Shown piece after piece: positions 62,886 through 64,000 of a DNA stretch of 64,000 bases. Position 1 is the first letter of the stretch, and each line of letters starts with the position of its first letter. The notes below the pieces were generated by a model. The model did no database searches. It saw only the letters and a program-made list of their open reading frames with translations, and was not told the origin of the DNA. The stretch is taken from the NCBI RefSeq assembly GCF_900112365.1, contig NZ_FOLQ01000005.1, positions 218,562 to 282,561 of the forward strand, in the 5' to 3' direction. Source of the DNA: Spirosoma endophyticum. Lineage in GTDB: Bacteria > Bacteroidota > Bacteroidia > Cytophagales > Spirosomataceae. The position numbers and the translations under genes are program-made.

Positions 62886-63482
62886 ATGAAATACTGCATT
62901 GCCATTTGTCTCATGTCAAGTATGCTGGCTTTTATAGCGCCAACTAAGACAATCAATCTTTTTAACGGGAAGGACTTATCTGGCTGGAAGATTTATGGTA
63001 CCGAAAAATGGTACGTTGAAAATGGCGAACTCGTCTGTGAAAGTGGCCCCGATAAGAAGTACGGCTACTTAGGTACCGAAAAGTTCTACAAAAACTTTGA
63101 CCTGTCGCTGGAATTCAAACAGGAAGCAAATGGCAACAGCGGTGTCTTTTTTCGGTCTACCGTAGACGGTACGAAAGTTAGTGGCTGGCAGGTAGAAGTA
63201 GCGCCACCCAACCATGACACGGGCGGCATTTATGAGTCCTATGGCCGGAACTGGCTGGTACAAATTCCTGATGAAAAGGAAAACATTCTAAAGTCCGGTG
63301 AGTGGAATAAACTCCGCATTCGGGCTGAGGGCGATCATATACAGACGTATCTCAACGGCACACAGATGGTGGATCTTCATGACGAAAAGATTGGCAAGGG
63401 TGAGGGTGGAATAGCCCTACAGATCCACGACGGCGGTGGAATTAAAGTCCGCTGGAAGAATTTAAAACTACAGGAATTATAA
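62886..63482 (+). CDS. DUF1080 (3-keto-disaccharide hydrolase-like) exported protein
   Basis: A 198-residue protein with a short signal sequence (MKYCIAICLMSSMLAFIAP) and one concanavalin-like DUF1080 domain: INLFNGKDLSGWKIYG at the start and KSGEWNKLRIRAEGDHIQTY, with VDLHDEKIGKGEGGIALQIH near the end. DUF1080 enzymes act on 3-keto-glycosides in Bacteroidota and others; the activity here is inferred. Directly after the lactonase gene, before a hairpin and a second DUF1080 gene. Confidence 0.88.
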   Translation: MKYCIAICLMSSMLAFIAPTKTINLFNGKDLSGWKIYGTEKWYVENGELVCESGPDKKYGYLGTEKFYKNFDLSLEFKQEANGNSGVFFRSTVDGTKVSGWQVEVAPPNHDTGGIYESYGRNWLVQIPDEKENILKSGEWNKLRIRAEGDHIQTYLNGTQMVDLHDEKIGKGEGGIALQIHDGGGIKVRWKNLKLQEL

Positions 63483-63486
63483 AACC

Positions 63487-63527
63487 AAGCATGAATGCCA
63501 TAGCCCACCGTTATGGCATTCATGCTT
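63487..63527. terminator. 16-bp perfect hairpin after the DUF1080 gene
   Basis: AAGCATGAATGCCATA (63487-63502) pairs exactly with TATGGCATTCATGCTT (63512-63527), 9-base loop. It starts four bases after the stop codon. Confidence 0.8.
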
Positions 63528-63586
63528 TACAACATCTAACGTTGCTCCCAGCTACAGTTTCTAGTATCCTGAACTAATCCCCCTGT

Positions 63587-64000
63587 ATGAAATTGCTATT
63601 TTTTTCAGTCTTCGCCAGCTTATTTCTCGTCACCGCTACGCTGGCACAGTCGTCCCAAAAGTCGGGCGATTGGCAATCCTTATTTAACGGGAAGGATCTT
63701 GGCGGTTGGGAGACGTATCTGGATCGGCCTTATGCCAAAGACAACCAGCATGACAAAACGCCCCCGCTGGGTTTAAATAACGATCCGAATCATGTTTTTT
63801 CGGTCGTTACGGTGGACGGAAGACCAGCGCTACGTATTTCAGGCGAGACGTTTGGCGGTATCAACACGCTAACCGAATTTGGAAATTATCACCTTCGCAT
63901 GGAGTTCAAGTGGGGAACTCAGAAGTGGCCGCCCAAACTCGACCGCCCCCGCGATAGTGGATTGCTGTACCATAGCGTTGGTTCGCATGGTACGCCGATG
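63587..64000 (+). CDS. DUF1080 family exported protein, 3' part outside window
   Basis: From ATG 63587 the frame stays open to the window end, 138 codons. The signal peptide MKLLFFSVFASLFLVTATLA is followed by WQSLFNGKDLGGWETYLDRP, GRPALRISGETFGG, YHLRMEFKWGTQKWPP and DSGLLYHSVGSHG, the DUF1080 domain signature with the DSGLLYH strand. It differs from the preceding DUF1080 protein in having a longer insertion after the NGKDL strand, so they are diverged family members rather than a recent duplication. Confidence 0.88.
   Translation, partial: MKLLFFSVFASLFLVTATLAQSSQKSGDWQSLFNGKDLGGWETYLDRPYAKDNQHDKTPPLGLNNDPNHVFSVVTVDGRPALRISGETFGGINTLTEFGNYHLRMEFKWGTQKWPPKLDRPRDSGLLYHSVGSHGTPM

Overview
The window is chromosomal DNA of a free-living Bacteroidota bacterium, most likely from the Cytophagales and close to Spirosoma. 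This rests on family content (BtuB/BtuG, TonB receptor plus DUF4249 lipoprotein, S46 peptidase, DUF6089 barrel, PVC-type cytochrome dehydrogenase), on promoters of the Bacteroidota type (TAnnTTTG, some with TTG 20-21 bases upstream), and on the ribosomal order secY-map-infA-rpmJ without adk. No insertion sequence, prophage, CRISPR array, tRNA or rRNA gene was seen.

Layout. 1-7.5 kb: end of a CBM48 protein, a Tat-exported sugar isomerase-like TIM barrel, a large haem dehydrogenase, a GlsB-type membrane protein, and a GMC oxidoreductase with its small subunit: periplasmic sugar oxidation. 7.5-10.9 kb: a cobalamin riboswitch controlling a BtuB-like receptor and a BtuG-like lipoprotein. 11-17.6 kb: SDR, a second exported TIM barrel, prfB with its programmed +1 frameshift, lpdA, a glycosyltransferase and TerC. 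17.7-21.8 kb: a 1341-residue SF1 helicase. 21.8-38.8 kb: carA and then, all on the minus strand, the S10-spc-alpha ribosomal cluster from rplQ back to rplC (no rpsJ), preceded by a candidate small RNA. 39-50.6 kb: mixed housekeeping genes (esterase, LytTR regulator, rhomboid, prenyl synthase, cytosine deaminase, Nudix, S9 and S46 peptidases, DinB). 50.8-64 kb: small lipoprotein, NDH-2, TonB receptor plus DUF4249, DAHP synthase/chorismate mutase, proline dehydrogenase, lspA, OmpA lipoprotein, lactonase and two DUF1080 proteins, the last cut by the window end.

The most unusual structure is a family of short intergenic arrays with strict 7-base periodicity. Most are two-armed: several heptads, a short spacer, then several heptads in inverted orientation, so the RNA can fold into a long imperfect hairpin. 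The unit sequence differs at each locus (nnAGTCG, GGTTTnC, AGTTTTC, ATATATG, GnGAGGn) but the period and inverted layout are kept. Five or six lie between genes inside the ribosomal cluster, one lies inside the helicase reading frame, and one has probably created a false upstream start for rplV. A second genome-scale signal is the hexamer ACGTAG/CTACGT, about five to six times more frequent than expected outside the ribosomal cluster. Many operons, above all at convergent ends, finish in long, perfect or near-perfect inverted repeats usable as bidirectional terminators.

Residue and base positions were worked out by hand from the given sequence; family names rest on recognised motifs, not on a database search.
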